The position numbers were made by a program, and so were the translations under genes. The notes beneath the pieces were generated by a model that saw only the letters and a list, made by a program, of their open reading frames with translations, was not told where the DNA came from and made no database searches. A DNA stretch of 64,000 nucleotides from assembly GCF_900101785.1 (NCBI RefSeq), contig NZ_LT629688.1, positions 3,286,001 to 3,350,000 of the forward strand, written 5' to 3'. This document shows positions 32,363 through 42,530 of the stretch, one piece after another; position 1 is the first letter of the stretch, and each line of letters opens with the position of its first letter. Source of the DNA: Auraticoccus monumenti. Lineage in GTDB: Bacteria > Actinomycetota > Actinomycetes > Propionibacteriales > Propionibacteriaceae.

Positions 32363-34183
32363 TCAGGGGGCGCGGGTGTCGCCGCTGGCCCAGGGGGCGC
32401 GCGGGTCCAGGCCGATCTCGACCTCCTGGCCGTCGTCGCGGACCTCGACCACCGACCCGGTGCCGAAGGGGCCGGCCCCGGAGGTGACCTCGAGACGCTG
32501 GCCGCGGGCGCGCAGGTCGTCCAGCACGTCCCCGTCCACGGACGCGTCGATGCGGACGCGGTCGGCCACCCCGTGCGGGGTGACGCTGTTCGGCTGGGAC
32601 TGCGTCACCACCCGCGGCGCGGCGACGGCCTCCTCCACGCTGAGCCCGAGCTCGGCGACGCCCAGGAAGTGCTGGGTCTGCACCTGGGCCTGGGTGTCGC
32701 CGCCGATGTTGCCGCCCAGCAGCCACAGCCCGTCGGGGGTGGTGGCCATCCAGGGGTTGCCGGTGTAGCGGACCTGGCGCCCGGCCTCGATGTAGTTCGG
32801 GCTGGACTCGTCCTCGACGGTCATGTAGCGCATCCGGTTGTTCACCATGATCCCGGTGTCGCCGGCCTGGACGAACTGGTAGCCGGTGCTGGCGGTGACG
32901 GCGGCGGCGTTGCCCGCGGAGTCCACCACCTGGAAGGTCGTGGTGTTCTCCAGGCCCGGGTCGACCGGGGCGTCCAGGGAGGCGTCGAGCTCGATCCGCT
33001 CCAGCTGGCTGGCCCCGTACGCCGGGTCGAGGAGCTCCTCCACCGGTGCGTCGACGGCCTCCGGGTCGCCGACGAGCTCCTCCCGGTCGGCCATGGCCAG
33101 CTTGAGCGCCTCGATCTGCAGGTGCAGCCGGTCGGCCTCGTCCTGCTCGGCCAGCTCGGCCCCGCGCAGGGTGTTGAGGGCCAGCAGCATGGTCATGCCC
33201 TGGCTGCTCGGGGGCACCTGGTGCACGGTGGTGTCCTCGTCCCACTCCAGGGTGATCGAGGGCTGGACCTGGGCCTCGAAGCCGGCCAGGTCGTCCTCGG
33301 TGAGCCAGCCGCCGCCGTCACGGATCTCGGCCACCAGTCGCTCGGCCAGCTCGCCGCGGTAGACCAGGTCGCGTGCCGCCTCCAGGCCGTCGGCCCGGTC
33401 CGCCCCGGACTCGTAGGCCTCGACGAGGGAGGTCAGGGTGTCGGCGAAGTCGGGCTGGCGGACGGTGTCCCCCGCGTCGACCGGGTCCCCGCCGGGGGCG
33501 TAGATCTCGCGGGCGGCGGCGTTCATACCGCCGGCGGCGAGGTAGCTGCGCACCTGCCCGGCCAGCACGTCGGAGGCGGGGAAGCCGTCCTCGGCGAGCT
33601 CGATGGCCGGGGCCAGGACCCGGTCGAGCCCCAGCTCCCCCTCCTCGGCCAGCAGGGTCACCCACAGGTCCCAGGAGCCCGGGACCAGCGCCTGGTGCAG
33701 CCCGAACGCCCCGACGCCGCGCTCGCGGTACTCCCCGCGGTCGAAGTCCTCCCCGACCCGGCCGGCCCCGAGCAGGCTGGTCACCTCACCGGTCCCGGCG
33801 TCGTACCAGAGCGCGGCGGTCTCGCCGGCGAGGAGGTTGGAGTAGTAGGGCTCCACCACGCTGAGGACCGCGGCGGTGGCCACCGCGGCGTCGGCGGCGG
33901 TGCCCCCGTCGGCCAGGACGTCCATCGCCGCCGCGGTGGCGGCCTCGTCGATGGTGGCGACGGCCTCCACGCCCGGTTCGGCGGTGGGCGTCGGGCTGGG
34001 GGTCGGCGTCGCGCTCGGCGACGCGCCGGCGAGCGGGGACGGGCTCGACGGGGCGGGGGTGCCGGTGCCCGGCACCGGTGCCGCCGGCGTCTCCCCCCTG
34101 GGGCGGACGAGCGCCGTCACGACCACCACGGCCAGCACCACCGCCACGACCGCGACGAGCACCCACATCCGGGACCGACTCAT
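32363..34183 (-). CDS. ggt: Gamma-glutamyltransferase family protein
   Basis: 606 residues with an N-terminal signal-anchor helix (about 6-27), a Pro/Ser/Thr-rich linker (about 30-65), then an Ntn-hydrolase GGT fold. The autoprocessing Thr lies in ENTTTFQVVDSAGNAAAVTAS, which also marks the small-subunit start. The oxyanion and substrate loops GGGWLTEDDLAGF and PPSSQG are visible, as is GGNIGGDTQAQVQ late in the chain. It should hydrolyse or transfer gamma-glutamyl groups, for example from glutathione or poly-gamma-glutamate, outside the cytoplasm. ATG chosen with GGAGG 9 nt upstream. It is convergent with the two-component operon. Confidence 0.88.
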   Translation of the reverse strand: MSRSRMWVLVAVVAVVLAVVVVTALVRPRGETPAAPVPGTGTPAPSSPSPLAGASPSATPTPSPTPTAEPGVEAVATIDEAATAAAMDVLADGGTAADAAVATAAVLSVVEPYYSNLLAGETAALWYDAGTGEVTSLLGAGRVGEDFDRGEYRERGVGAFGLHQALVPGSWDLWVTLLAEEGELGLDRVLAPAIELAEDGFPASDVLAGQVRSYLAAGGMNAAAREIYAPGGDPVDAGDTVRQPDFADTLTSLVEAYESGADRADGLEAARDLVYRGELAERLVAEIRDGGGWLTEDDLAGFEAQVQPSITLEWDEDTTVHQVPPSSQGMTMLLALNTLRGAELAEQDEADRLHLQIEALKLAMADREELVGDPEAVDAPVEELLDPAYGASQLERIELDASLDAPVDPGLENTTTFQVVDSAGNAAAVTASTGYQFVQAGDTGIMVNNRMRYMTVEDESSPNYIEAGRQVRYTGNPWMATTPDGLWLLGGNIGGDTQAQVQTQHFLGVAELGLSVEEAVAAPRVVTQSQPNSVTPHGVADRVRIDASVDGDVLDDLRARGQRLEVTSGAGPFGTGSVVEVRDDGQEVEIGLDPRAPWASGDTRAP

Positions 34184-34276
34184 GTTCCCCACCCTCCTGG
34201 TGACCGCTGGGGGCCGAGCCTAGGCAGGTGGGGGAAGCGGGGCCGGAATCGCGGCCCGGCGGGGTGGGCGCGCGGG

Positions 34277-34633
34277 TCAGCGACGACCGAGCTTGCGCTC
34301 CCCGTTGGCGCCGGTGGAGTAGGGCAGACCGTAGTGGGCGAAGATCTCCGGCTCCATGGCGGCCTCCAGCTGGCCGTCCTGGGGGATGGACGGAGCCTCC
34401 CTGGCCAGCTTCTTCAGCACCGTCACCTTGAGGTGGCGCGGGGAGACGCTGGCGCCGTCCAGGGGCACGAACACCAGCCGGGAGCCGCCCAGGACGCCGG
34501 TCTTGACCGCGGCGAAGGACGGCTGGTCGGTGGCGGTGTCGAAGTAGACGCTCTCCAGGGTGCCGACCTTGGACTCCGAGGCGTCGACCACCGGTAGGTC
34601 CACCCAGTCGCGGATGTCCTCGATGCTGACCAT
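34277..34633 (-). CDS. PRC-barrel domain protein
   Basis: 118 residues. The N-terminal ~75 residues form a PRC-barrel (IRDWVDLPVVDASESKVGTLESVYFDTATDQPSFAAVKTG...RLVFVPLDGASV). A C-terminal segment EAAMEPEIFAHYGLPY resembles the tail often seen in actinobacterial PRC-barrel stress proteins. It has no membrane segment. The molecular role of this group is not settled. ATG start with a purine-rich upstream. It lies between the GGT and glycerol kinase genes. Confidence 0.85.
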   Translation of the reverse strand: MVSIEDIRDWVDLPVVDASESKVGTLESVYFDTATDQPSFAAVKTGVLGGSRLVFVPLDGASVSPRHLKVTVLKKLAREAPSIPQDGQLEAAMEPEIFAHYGLPYSTGANGERKLGRR

Positions 34634-34705
34634 GTCGTGCTCCTCCTGCGTCGTCGGGCGGCGTGATCCGCCCCGGGCCGAGTATAAGGACGCGCCCGTG
34701 GCTGC

Positions 34706-36220
34706 TCAGCGGACGTCGTCGTCGACCCAGTCGAAGGTGCGGGTGACCGCCTTGCGCCACAGCCGCAGCTGGCGGTCGCGCTCGGCGGGCTCCATCGCCG
34801 GCTCCCAGCGCCGGTCCTCCCGCCACTTGTCCCGCAGCTCGTCCAACCCGTCCCAGAACCCGACGGCGAGCCCGGCGGCGTAGGCGGCGCCGAGGGCGGT
34901 GGTCTCGGTGACCACCGGTCGCACCACCGGGATGCCGAGGACGTCGGCCTGGAACTGCATCAGCGCCTCGTTGGCCACCATGCCCCCGTCGACCCGCAGC
35001 TCGGTCAGCTCGACCGGGGCGTCGGCGTCGACGGCGTCCAGCACCTCCCGGGTCTGGAAGGCGGTGGCCTCCAGCGCCGCGCGGGCCAGGTGGGCGCGGT
35101 TGGCGAAACGGGTCAGCCCGACGATGGCGCCGCGGGCGTCCCCGCGCCAGTAGGGGGCGAACAGCCCGGAGAAGGCGGGGACGAAGTAGACCCCGCCGTT
35201 GTCCTCGACCTGGGCGGCCAGCTGCTCCACCTCGGGTGCGCTGGTGATGATGCCCAGCTGGTCGCGCAGCCACTGCACCAGCGAGCCGGTCACCGCGATG
35301 GAGCCCTCCAGGGCGTACACCGGGGGCTGACCCTCCAGCTGGTAGCAGAGCGTGGTCAGCAGCCCGTGGCTGGAGCTGACGATCTCGCTGCCGGTGTTCA
35401 CCACCAGGAAGTTGCCGGTGCCGTAGGTGTTCTTGGCCGCGCCGGCCGCGAACCCGACCTGGCCGAAGGTGGCGGCGTGCTGGTCGCCGAGGATGCCCGC
35501 CACCGGGGTCTCCCGCAGCAGCTGGGAGCCGTGCACCACCCCGTAGGGCTCGCTGCTGGTGCGGATCTCGGGCAGCATCGCGGCCGGCACCCCGAAGACG
35601 TCGAGGATCTCCTCGTCCCAGCGGCAGGTGCGCAGGTCCATGAACATCGTCCGGGAGGCGTTGGTGACGTCGGTGACGTGCACCCCGCCGTCGGGGCCGC
35701 CGGTGAGGTTCCACAGCAGCCAGGTGTCGATGGTGCCGAACAGCACCTCCCCCGCCCCGGCCCGCTCCCGCAGGCCGTCGACGGTGTCCAGCAGCCACTT
35801 CAGCTTGGTGCCGGCGAAGTAGGGCGCCAGCGGCAGCCCGACGGTGTCCTTGAACCGGTCCACGCCCCCGTCGGCGGCGAGCTCGTCGCAGATGGACTGG
35901 GTGCGGGTGTCCTGCCAGACGATGGCGTTGTGCACGGGCTCGCCGGTGGCGGCGTCCCACACCACGGTGGTCTCGCGCTGGTTGGTGATGCCCACCGCGG
36001 CCACGTCGTGGCGGGTCAGGTTGGCCCGGGACAGGGCGGTGCCGATCACCTCGCGGGTGTTGCCCCAGATCTCCACCGGGTCGTGCTCGACCCAGCCGGC
36101 GCGGGGCAGGATCTGCTCGTGCTCGAGCTGGCCGCTGGAGATGATCCGGCCGTCGTGGTCCACCACCACGGCGCGGGTGCTGGTGGTCCCCTGGTCGATG
36201 GCGACGACGTGAGCGGGCAT
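34706..36220 (-). CDS. glpK: Glycerol kinase
   Basis: 504 residues, the normal length for FGGY-family glycerol kinase. The N-terminal phosphate motif [22 protein letters not shown] is intact, as are the substrate-binding [11 protein letters not shown] and [11 protein letters not shown] segments and the FGGY signature near [24 protein letters not shown]. The second nucleotide motif is [21 protein letters not shown]. It converts glycerol plus ATP to sn-glycerol 3-phosphate. The ATG follows GAGGAGGAACCG at suitable spacing. No facilitator or GlpD gene is adjacent. Confidence 0.96.
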   Translation of the reverse strand: MPAHVVAIDQGTTSTRAVVVDHDGRIISSGQLEHEQILPRAGWVEHDPVEIWGNTREVIGTALSRANLTRHDVAAVGITNQRETTVVWDAATGEPVHNAIVWQDTRTQSICDELAADGGVDRFKDTVGLPLAPYFAGTKLKWLLDTVDGLRERAGAGEVLFGTIDTWLLWNLTGGPDGGVHVTDVTNASRTMFMDLRTCRWDEEILDVFGVPAAMLPEIRTSSEPYGVVHGSQLLRETPVAGILGDQHAATFGQVGFAAGAAKNTYGTGNFLVVNTGSEIVSSSHGLLTTLCYQLEGQPPVYALEGSIAVTGSLVQWLRDQLGIITSAPEVEQLAAQVEDNGGVYFVPAFSGLFAPYWRGDARGAIVGLTRFANRAHLARAALEATAFQTREVLDAVDADAPVELTELRVDGGMVANEALMQFQADVLGIPVVRPVVTETTALGAAYAAGLAVGFWDGLDELRDKWREDRRWEPAMEPAERDRQLRLWRKAVTRTFDWVDDDVR

Positions 36221-36297
36221 CGGTTCCTCCTCGAACCTGCTGGTGCGGTCGGGTCGTCCCGCCCGGCGGGCGGGCCCGGGGCGGACGCTGGGTCGGT

Positions 36298-38418
36298 TCA
36301 GTCCGGGGCGCTGCCCGGCTCGTCGGTGGGCGTCGCAGGCAGCAGACCACGGCGGGCGAGCAGCGGCCCCTCCTCCGGGTCCCGGCCCCGGAAGGCCCGG
36401 TAGGAGCTCATCGGGTCGCGTGAGGACCCGCGGGAGAGCAGCTCGGCGCGGAAGTGGTCACCGCCGGCGCGCAGCTCCACCGGGTCGGCCCCGGGGGCGG
36501 CGCCGCCCTGCTCGGTGAACCAGGCCACCGTGTCGGCGTCCAGCACCTCCGACCACAGGTAGGAGTAGTAGCGCGCGTCGTAGCCCCCGGCGAAGGCGTG
36601 GGCGAAGTACCGGGTGGAGTAGCGGGGCGGGACGACCGGGTCGTCCAGCCCGATCCGGGCCAGCGCGGCGGCCTGGAACTCCGGCACCGACGCCACCTGC
36701 TCACCGGCGGCGAGCCCGTGCCACTCCTGGTCCAGCAGCGCGCTGGCCAGGTTCTCCGCGGTGGCGAACCCCTGGTTGAACGTCTCGGCCGCGCTCAGCC
36801 GCTCCACCACGCCGTCGGGCAGCGGCTCCCCGGTCTCGACGTGGCGGGCGTAGTGCGGCAGCACCCGCGGGTCCAGCACCCACATCTCGTTGACCTGGCT
36901 GGGGAACTCGACGAAGTCGCGCGGGACCCGGGTGCCGGAGAACCGCGGGTAGGTGACGTCGGAGAGCAGCGCGTGCAGGGCGTGGCCGAACTCGTGGAAG
37001 AGGGTGGTCACCTCGTCCAGGCTCAGCAGGGTGGGCTGGCCGGGTGCGGGAGCCACCACGTTGAGGTTGTTGGACACCACGGTGGGAGTGCCGAGCAGCC
37101 GGCTCTGCGAGACCAGCGAGTTGGCCCAGGCGCCGCCGTTCTTGGTGTCGCGGCGGTGCAGGTCGAGCAGGTACAGCCCGAGCGGGGTGCCGTCGGCGTC
37201 GCGGACCTCGAAGACCTCGACCTCCTCGCGGTGGCCGTGCAGGTCGGGACGCTCGGCGAAGGTCAGGCCGTACACCAGCTCAGCGGCCCGGAAGACGCCC
37301 TCGCGGAGCACCCGGCCCGCCTCGAACCAGGGCCGCAGCGCAGCCAGGTCCAGGTCGTAGCGCCGGCGCCGGAGCCGCTCGGTGTAGTAGGCCCAGTCCC
37401 AGGCCGCGAGCTCGAAGAGGGGCTGACCGGTCTCGGCGCAGTGCCGCTCGACCTCCTCCTGCAGGGCGGCCCGCTCCTCCCCCACCTTGCGCGCCGCCGT
37501 GGCCGCCATCGGGTCCAGCCGGGCCCGCACCGCGGCCGGGCTGCCGGCGGTGGCGACGGCCGTCACCACCGAGGCGTGGTCGGGGAAGCCCAGCAGCCGG
37601 GCCCGCTCGGCACGCAAGGCCACCAGCTCCAGCACCAGCGGAGCGGTGTCGTGCTCACCGTCGCCGCCGCGGGCGACCTGGGCGTCGAACAGCCGGCGGC
37701 GCGTCTCCCGCGGGTGCAGGCGGCCGAGGGCGGGGTGGTTGGTGAAGTTGGTGCAGGTCAGCAGCCAGCGCCCGTCCAGACCCCGGGCGGCGGCGGCCTC
37801 CGCCGCCGCGTCCACGGCGGCCGGGTCCAGGCCGTCGAGCTCGGCGACGTCCTCCACCACCACCGCACGGGCGCGGGTGTCGGCCAGCAGCTCCTTCTGG
37901 AACCGGCTGGTCAGCCGCGCCTCGGCGGCGTTGATCTCCCGCAGCCGCTGCTGGGCGGCGTCGTCCAACGCGGCGCCGGCCTGCACCATGTCGCGGTGGG
38001 TGGCCCGGACCAGCTCGGCCGTCTCCTCGTCCAGCCCCAGAGCGTCGAGCTGCTCGTGCAGGGCGTCCACCCGGGCGAACAGGCGCCGGTCGAGGGTGAT
38101 CGAGTCCTCGTGCTCGGACAGCCGCGGGGAGAGCTCCTCGGCCAGTGCGCGCAGCGCCTCGTCACCGTCGCTGCCCACCAGGTGGAAGAAGACGGCGGTG
38201 GCGCGCTGCAGCAGCTCCCCGGAGCGCTCCAGGGCCACCAGGGTGTTCTCGACCGTCGGCGGCTCTGTGCTGGCGGCGACCGCCTCCACCTCGGCGGCCT
38301 GCTCGACCATGCCCTGCTCGACGGCCTCGCGGTGGTGCTCCAGGCTCAGCCCGGCGAAGGGCGGCAGCCCGAAGGGCAGCGGGCTGGCTGCGAGCAGGGG
38401 GTTCTCGGGATCGGGCAT
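36298..38418 (-). CDS. M3 family metallopeptidase (peptidyl-dipeptidase Dcp/oligopeptidase A-like)
   Basis: 706 residues, typical for M3 enzymes. The zinc motif HEFGH occurs in [22 protein letters not shown], with the third ligand Glu in the following helix region near the [11 protein letters not shown] segment. The end of the chain [11 protein letters not shown] is characteristic of Dcp-type enzymes. The N-terminus [19 protein letters not shown] also fits. It has no signal peptide, so it is a cytoplasmic oligopeptide-degrading enzyme. ATG 38418 fits homologues; a GTG three codons upstream is an alternative. Confidence 0.93.
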   Translation of the reverse strand: MPDPENPLLAASPLPFGLPPFAGLSLEHHREAVEQGMVEQAAEVEAVAASTEPPTVENTLVALERSGELLQRATAVFFHLVGSDGDEALRALAEELSPRLSEHEDSITLDRRLFARVDALHEQLDALGLDEETAELVRATHRDMVQAGAALDDAAQQRLREINAAEARLTSRFQKELLADTRARAVVVEDVAELDGLDPAAVDAAAEAAAARGLDGRWLLTCTNFTNHPALGRLHPRETRRRLFDAQVARGGDGEHDTAPLVLELVALRAERARLLGFPDHASVVTAVATAGSPAAVRARLDPMAATAARKVGEERAALQEEVERHCAETGQPLFELAAWDWAYYTERLRRRRYDLDLAALRPWFEAGRVLREGVFRAAELVYGLTFAERPDLHGHREEVEVFEVRDADGTPLGLYLLDLHRRDTKNGGAWANSLVSQSRLLGTPTVVSNNLNVVAPAPGQPTLLSLDEVTTLFHEFGHALHALLSDVTYPRFSGTRVPRDFVEFPSQVNEMWVLDPRVLPHYARHVETGEPLPDGVVERLSAAETFNQGFATAENLASALLDQEWHGLAAGEQVASVPEFQAAALARIGLDDPVVPPRYSTRYFAHAFAGGYDARYYSYLWSEVLDADTVAWFTEQGGAAPGADPVELRAGGDHFRAELLSRGSSRDPMSSYRAFRGRDPEEGPLLARRGLLPATPTDEPGSAPD

Positions 38419-38485
38419 GACGATCACCCTAGGGGAGCCCTCCGACAGACCCGTGACAGCCGGCGGACGACGCCGACGGTCGGAC

Positions 38486-39106
38486 TCACTCGAAGCGCGA
38501 CGGGTCCCCGGCCCCGTGACGGACGACCACGACCTCGTCCCCGGAGAGGTCGACCACGGTGGTCGGCTCGGTGCCGCAGTCGCCGGAGTCCAGCACCGCG
38601 TCCAGCTGCCCGCCCAGCTCGTCGGTGATCATCCAGCCCTCGGTCATCGGCTGCTCCTGGTCCGGCAGCAGCAGGGTGCTCGACATCAGCGGCTCACCGA
38701 GGGCGGACAGCAGGGCCAGGGTGGTGGTGTGAGAGGGGATCCGCACACCGACGGTCTTCTTCTTCGGGTGCAGCATCTGCTTGGGCACCTCGCGGGTGGC
38801 CGGGAGGATGAAGGTGTACTGCCCCGGGGTGGCCGCCTTGACCGCGCGGAAGACGTCGTTGTCCATCTGCACGAACTGGCCGAGCTGGGCGAACTCGGAG
38901 CAGACCAGGGTGAAGTGGTGGTCCGCGTCGAGGCGGCGGATGGCGCGGATCCGGTCCAGGCCGTCGCGGTTGCCCAGCTGGCAGCCCAGCGCGAAGCAGG
39001 AGTCGGTCGGGTAGGCCACCAAGCCACCCCGGCGGACGACGTCGACCACCTGGGCGATGGCCCGGGGTTGCGGGTTGTCCGGGTGGACGTCGAAGTAGCG
39101 CGCCAT
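38486..39106 (-). CDS. YciO/Sua5-type (threonylcarbamoyl-AMP synthase-like) protein
   Basis: 206 residues, one YrdC/YciO domain. The N-terminal RGGLVAYPTDSCFALGCQLGN, the KKKTVGVRIPSH segment and the SSTLL site are clear. The RYFDVHPDNPQPRAI start is typical of the YciO branch. TsaC/Sua5 enzymes make threonylcarbamoyl-AMP for the t6A modification of tRNA, but YciO members differ in activity, so the exact role is uncertain. It is divergent from the aminotransferase at 39193, with 86 bp between starts. Confidence 0.87.
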   Translation of the reverse strand: MARYFDVHPDNPQPRAIAQVVDVVRRGGLVAYPTDSCFALGCQLGNRDGLDRIRAIRRLDADHHFTLVCSEFAQLGQFVQMDNDVFRAVKAATPGQYTFILPATREVPKQMLHPKKKTVGVRIPSHTTTLALLSALGEPLMSSTLLLPDQEQPMTEGWMITDELGGQLDAVLDSGDCGTEPTTVVDLSGDEVVVVRHGAGDPSRFE

Positions 39107-39192
39107 GAGCGCATCCTAGGAGCACCGCGGCCCCCACGCCCAGACCCCTGGACGGCGCCGGCCCGCGGACCGCCACGCCCTACAGTCGGCGC

Positions 39193-40326
39193 GTGGAACC
39201 GATCCTCAGCCTCAGCCTGGACACCCTGCGCCGCCGCACCTCGATGAAGTGGCGCCGCCACCCCGAGGACGTGCTCCCGCTGTGGGTGGCCGAGATGGAC
39301 ACCCCGGTGTCGCCCGGCGTGCGGCGCGAGCTGGAGCGGCTGCTGGCCGACGGCGACACCGGCTACCCCGCCGGCAACGGCTACGCCGAGGCCTACGCCG
39401 ACTTCGCCGCCGAGGAGTGGGGGTGGCGTCCCGACCCCGCCACGGTGGTGCTCTCCCCCGACGTGATGCAGGGCGTGGCGATGACCATGGCCCAGGTGGT
39501 GCGCCCGGGCGACCGCGTGGTGATCAACTCCCCCGTCTACGCCCCCTTCTGGGCCACCGTGCGCAACAGTGCCGCGGAGCTGCTCGACGTCCCGCTGGGC
39601 GAGGACGGCCGCCTGGACCTGGACGCCCTCGAGCGCGCCTACGCCGAGCCGGACGTCACCGTGCACCTGATGAGCAGCCCGCACAACCCGACCGGGGTGG
39701 TGCACACCCGCGAGGAGCTGACCCGGGTGGTGGAGCTGGCCCGCGACCACGGCGTGGTGCTGCTGGTGGACGAGATCCACAGCCCGCTGGTGGGCCCGGG
39801 CACCGACTTCGTGCCGGTGCTGGACGTCCCGGGCGCCGACGACGTGGTGACCATCACCTCCGCGTCCAAGGCCTGGAACCTGGCCGGGTTCAAGGCCGCC
39901 CTGCTGGTGCCCGGGCCGGGGGCCCGGGAGCGGCTGCAGCGGCTGACCTACGAGAGCACCCGGGGTGCTGCCAGCCACGTGGCGCTGCGGGTCCACACCG
40001 CGGCGCTGACCGAGGACCGGGACTGGCTGGGACGGCTGCGTACCGAGCTTCAGGCCAACCGCGAGCTGCTGGACGTCCTGCTGGGCGAGCACCTGCCGGA
40101 GGTCGTGCACCGTCAGAGCCGGGGCACGTACCTGGCCTGGCTGGACTGCCGCGCCCTCGGTCTGAACCGGCCGGCCAGCACGTTCCTGGAGCGGGGTCGG
40201 GTGGCGCTGAACGACGGCGCGGACTTCGGACCGGCGACCGCGCAGTGGGTGCGGATCAACCTGGCCACCTCCCCGGCGATCCTGACCGAGGCCGTCGAGC
40301 GGATGGCGGCCGCGACCCGCGGCTGA
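39193..40326 (+). CDS. MalY/PatB family PLP-dependent aminotransferase (C-S lyase-like)
   Basis: 377 residues, fold type I class I/II. RRTSMKWRRHPEDVLPLWVAEMD at the N-terminus is the MalY/PatB hallmark. NPTGVVH (about 165-171) and DEIHSPLV (about 193-200) form the PLP site, and the Schiff-base lysine is K226 in SASKAWNLAGFK. Members usually cleave cystathionine or related thioethers. GTG start. It is convergent with a TadE/G-like gene; both stop codons lie in an 18-bp perfect palindrome. Confidence 0.9.
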   Translation: MEPILSLSLDTLRRRTSMKWRRHPEDVLPLWVAEMDTPVSPGVRRELERLLADGDTGYPAGNGYAEAYADFAAEEWGWRPDPATVVLSPDVMQGVAMTMAQVVRPGDRVVINSPVYAPFWATVRNSAAELLDVPLGEDGRLDLDALERAYAEPDVTVHLMSSPHNPTGVVHTREELTRVVELARDHGVVLLVDEIHSPLVGPGTDFVPVLDVPGADDVVTITSASKAWNLAGFKAALLVPGPGARERLQRLTYESTRGAASHVALRVHTAALTEDRDWLGRLRTELQANRELLDVLLGEHLPEVVHRQSRGTYLAWLDCRALGLNRPASTFLERGRVALNDGADFGPATAQWVRINLATSPAILTEAVERMAAATRG

Positions 40327-40336
40327 GCTCAGCCGC
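40319..40336. terminator. Perfect palindrome spanning two convergent stop codons
   Basis: GCGGCTGAGCTCAGCCGC reads the same on both strands and contains the TGA of the aminotransferase gene and the TCA complement of the facing gene's stop. As RNA it could fold from either side and act as a bidirectional terminator. Confidence 0.45.
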
Positions 40337-40754
40337 CCACCGCGAAGAGTTCCGCGGTGGCCGACCCCTCACCGGTGACGCTGCCGACCCCGATCAGGGA
40401 CAGGAAGACCGTCGGCTCGGTGCTGCTGGTGCGCACCCCGACGGTGCCCGCCTCGAGGGTGACCGTGCCGGTGACGTCCGGGCTCTGGGCCAGGTAGGCC
40501 CGCGCCGCGCGACCGGCGTCGGCGGCGGAGGCGCCGCGGTCGGCGGAGGCGACCAGGGCCGCCGCGCCGGCGTCCGCGCCGACCCGGGCCGCGGCCGCCG
40601 CCACCGCCTCGGCGCGGCGGGTGGCCACCACCTGCTGACCGCCGTCGATGACCAGCCCGGCCAGCAGGAACAGCGAGGACAGCACCACGAGCACCATGAT
40701 CGACAGCGACTGCCCGCGTTCGTCGGTCCGCACGGGGCCAGTCTGCCCGGCCAC
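40329..40754 (-). CDS. TadE/TadG-like pilus-assembly membrane protein
   Basis: 141 residues. The N-terminal DERGQSLSIMVLVVLSSLFLLAGLVIDGGQQVVATRRAEAVAAAAARVGA is the Tad (Flp) pilus-like pattern: a polar leader, one membrane helix, then an Ala-rich helix. The rest is a small extracytoplasmic domain. Usually such genes sit in tad clusters with TadA/B/C; none is nearby, so this is an orphan. GTG/ATG start as listed. The role is likely in a cell-surface or pseudopilus-type structure. Confidence 0.75.
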   Translation of the reverse strand: MAGQTGPVRTDERGQSLSIMVLVVLSSLFLLAGLVIDGGQQVVATRRAEAVAAAAARVGADAGAAALVASADRGASAADAGRAARAYLAQSPDVTGTVTLEAGTVGVRTSSTEPTVFLSLIGVGSVTGEGSATAELFAVGG

Positions 40755-40814
40755 GGGTCCTCGCGGGAGGTGCGCACGCGGACCTGTGGACGAGGTCTGG
40801 GTAGGTTGAGCCGC

Positions 40815-41276
40815 ATGCGCGGCACCTCCGACCTCCTCACCATCGGGGAGGTGGCGCAGCGGTCCGGTGTGGCCCCCTCGGCGCTGCGCTTCTACGAGGA
40901 GCGCGGGCTGGTCACCAGCACCCGCAACGCCGGGAACCAGCGCCGCTACGAGCGCTCCACGCTGCGCCGCCTGGCCTTCATCCGCTCCGCCCGGCGGGTC
41001 GGGCTGAGCCTGGAGGAGGTGGCCGAGGCGCTGGCCGGGCTACCCCGCTCCCGCACCCCCACCGCCGCGGACTGGGCCGCGCTGTCGGCGCGCTGGAGGT
41101 CGCGGCTGGACGAGCAGATCGAGCGGCTGGAACGCCTCCGCGACCAGCTCGACTCCTGCATCGGCTGCGGCTGCCTCAGCCTGCAGGCCTGCGCGCTGAC
41201 CAACCCCGAGGACGTGCTGGCCGCCCAGGGTCCCGGGGCGGTCGCGCTGGAGCCGCGCGGGGTCCGCCGGCGCTGA
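40815..41276 (+). CDS. soxR: Redox-sensitive MerR-type regulator SoxR
   Basis: 153 residues. MerR-type helix-turn-helix at about 7-75 (LTIGEVAQRSGVAPSALRFYEERGLV), dimerisation helix about 85-112, then the [2Fe-2S] ligand set C115, C118, C120 and C126 (CIGCGCLSLQAC), spaced as in known SoxR. Oxidation or redox-cycling compounds activate it. ATG chosen. The last 13 codons lie within a 58-bp sequence that recurs at 51201-51257, so the gene's 3' end marks one boundary of a putative insertion. Confidence 0.95.
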   Translation: MRGTSDLLTIGEVAQRSGVAPSALRFYEERGLVTSTRNAGNQRRYERSTLRRLAFIRSARRVGLSLEEVAEALAGLPRSRTPTAADWAALSARWRSRLDEQIERLERLRDQLDSCIGCGCLSLQACALTNPEDVLAAQGPGAVALEPRGVRRR

Positions 41277-41293
41277 GCGCGGTCAGCGGGGTG
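41236..41293 (+). repeat. Direct repeat, left copy (soxR 3' end)
   Basis: 58 bp covering the final codons and stop of soxR plus 17 bp downstream. It aligns to 51201-51257 with 54 of 58 positions identical and a single 1-nt gap. It is the candidate left boundary (attL-like) of the 41.3-51.2 kb accessory segment. Confidence 0.75.
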
Positions 41294-41358
41294 GTGAGTG
41301 GTCCTGAGCCCGACGGCACGGGCTCGCCAGCGACGGCGCCCGGGGTGCACCAACCCGT

Positions 41359-42221
41359 CTAGCCCGACCGGTCGGGTTGTCCCGCACCGGTGCTCGTCAC
41401 GACCCAGAAGCGGGCCCCGTCCGGGTCCGCGAGACAGGAGATCTGCTCCCCGCCGGTGGTGTAGGGCGGCACGACGACACCTCCGCCGTTGGCAGCAGCC
41501 CGCTGACCGGCCTCGTCGGCGCTCGTGACCCCGAACCACGGCGACCAGTCCTGGCTCTCCGCTCCGCCGGCCTCCGAGTTCCGGATGCCCCCAGCGGGAT
41601 GGACTCATCGGGCAGCCGGAAGGTGGTGTACCCGGCGCCGACGTCGAGCCGCCCACGAACGTCGACGAGACGACGCGGACCTGCGCCGCCCACGAACGTC
41701 GGCTCCGACGTCAGGACGTACCCGAAGAGGCCCCGCAGGAAGTGGCCGGCAGCGGCCGGGTCTGGTGATGCCAGCTCTTCGAAGCACAGACCTCCCGGCT
41801 CGTTGACCAGCTGGCAGCCGTTCAGCGCCAGACCCTGCCACAAGCCGGTCCAGCCTCCCGCGGGGTCGCTGACCACCGCCCTCCGGCCCAGCGCCCGGGT
41901 GCCGCCGTGGGCTGGGTGGTCCTCGGGAGGTACGACGACCTCAGCACCCAGCGCCACCGCGTCAGCAGTCCTGGCGTCGACGTCGTCAGCCGCGATGTAC
42001 ACCGCCCACCCGGTGCGATCACCGGCGGCAGCCCTCCTCAGACCCGCGACCGCTGCTCCGTGACGCCGGACGACCACGTGCTCGTGGCTCCGCCCGGGCA
42101 GCGGCGTCCTCGTCCAGCCGAGCACGGCGCTGTAGAACGTCAGCGCTCGATCAGGTTCCGTCGTGGTGAGCTCCACCCAGCAGGGGACGCCCTCGGGCCA
42201 TCTGGTGAATCGTGTCGTCAT
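41359..42221 (-). pseudogene. Two-domain VOC protein gene with a -1 frameshift
   Basis: The first ~215 codons encode one full VOC domain (GVPCWVELTTTEPDRALTFYSAVLGW) and the start of a second (LCFEELASPDPAAAGHFLRGLFGY). In the G5 run at 41588-41592 the frame shifts. With one extra G the frame continues as DWSPWFGVTSADEAGQRAAANGG and ends like other VOC proteins (DPDGARFWVVTS, stop at 41359). The total then becomes 287 residues. Either the gene is broken or the homopolymer was miscalled. It is the first gene inside the putative insertion. Confidence 0.75.
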
Positions 42222-42530
42222 GGTCCCCCTGGTCCGGTTCGTCCCCGGGGGTCCTCCCCCCTTGGTGGTTGGTCACCGTCGTCACCGGGCAGGCATCCCG
42301 CACGGCAGCGACGAGCGAGCTCCCCTGCTGCTCCTCGGTGATCAGCTCCGCGTCCACGCGCGGGCCGTCGTCGAGACGTTCGTCGATCCCGTGGTCGGAG
42401 TCGGTCCTCGGCTGATGGTGGCGCCGGTGACCGCGGTTCTTACCGACGCCCGGACGAGCCGTCCACGGGCGGCGACCGCGGCACCGTCTGCGTCCCGCGG
42501 ACCCCCCGGCGGCGGCTGTAGCCTGCACGG
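42222..42530. other. Divergent intergenic region, possible coding remnant
   Basis: 309 bases between the frameshifted VOC gene and a TetR gene. The minus strand shows coding-like third positions through LITEEQQGSSLVAAVRDACPVTTVTN (about 42250-42350), but no start signal or known family, and the frame runs on into the VOC gene. It may be a gene remnant. A TetR operator would be expected here, but I see no clear palindrome. Confidence 0.35.

Noticed and set aside
33786-36350. 854-codon minus-strand frame over the GGT, PRC-barrel and glycerol kinase genes
   Set aside because: It is an alternative frame of real genes with an Arg/Gly/Pro-rich product and no domain.
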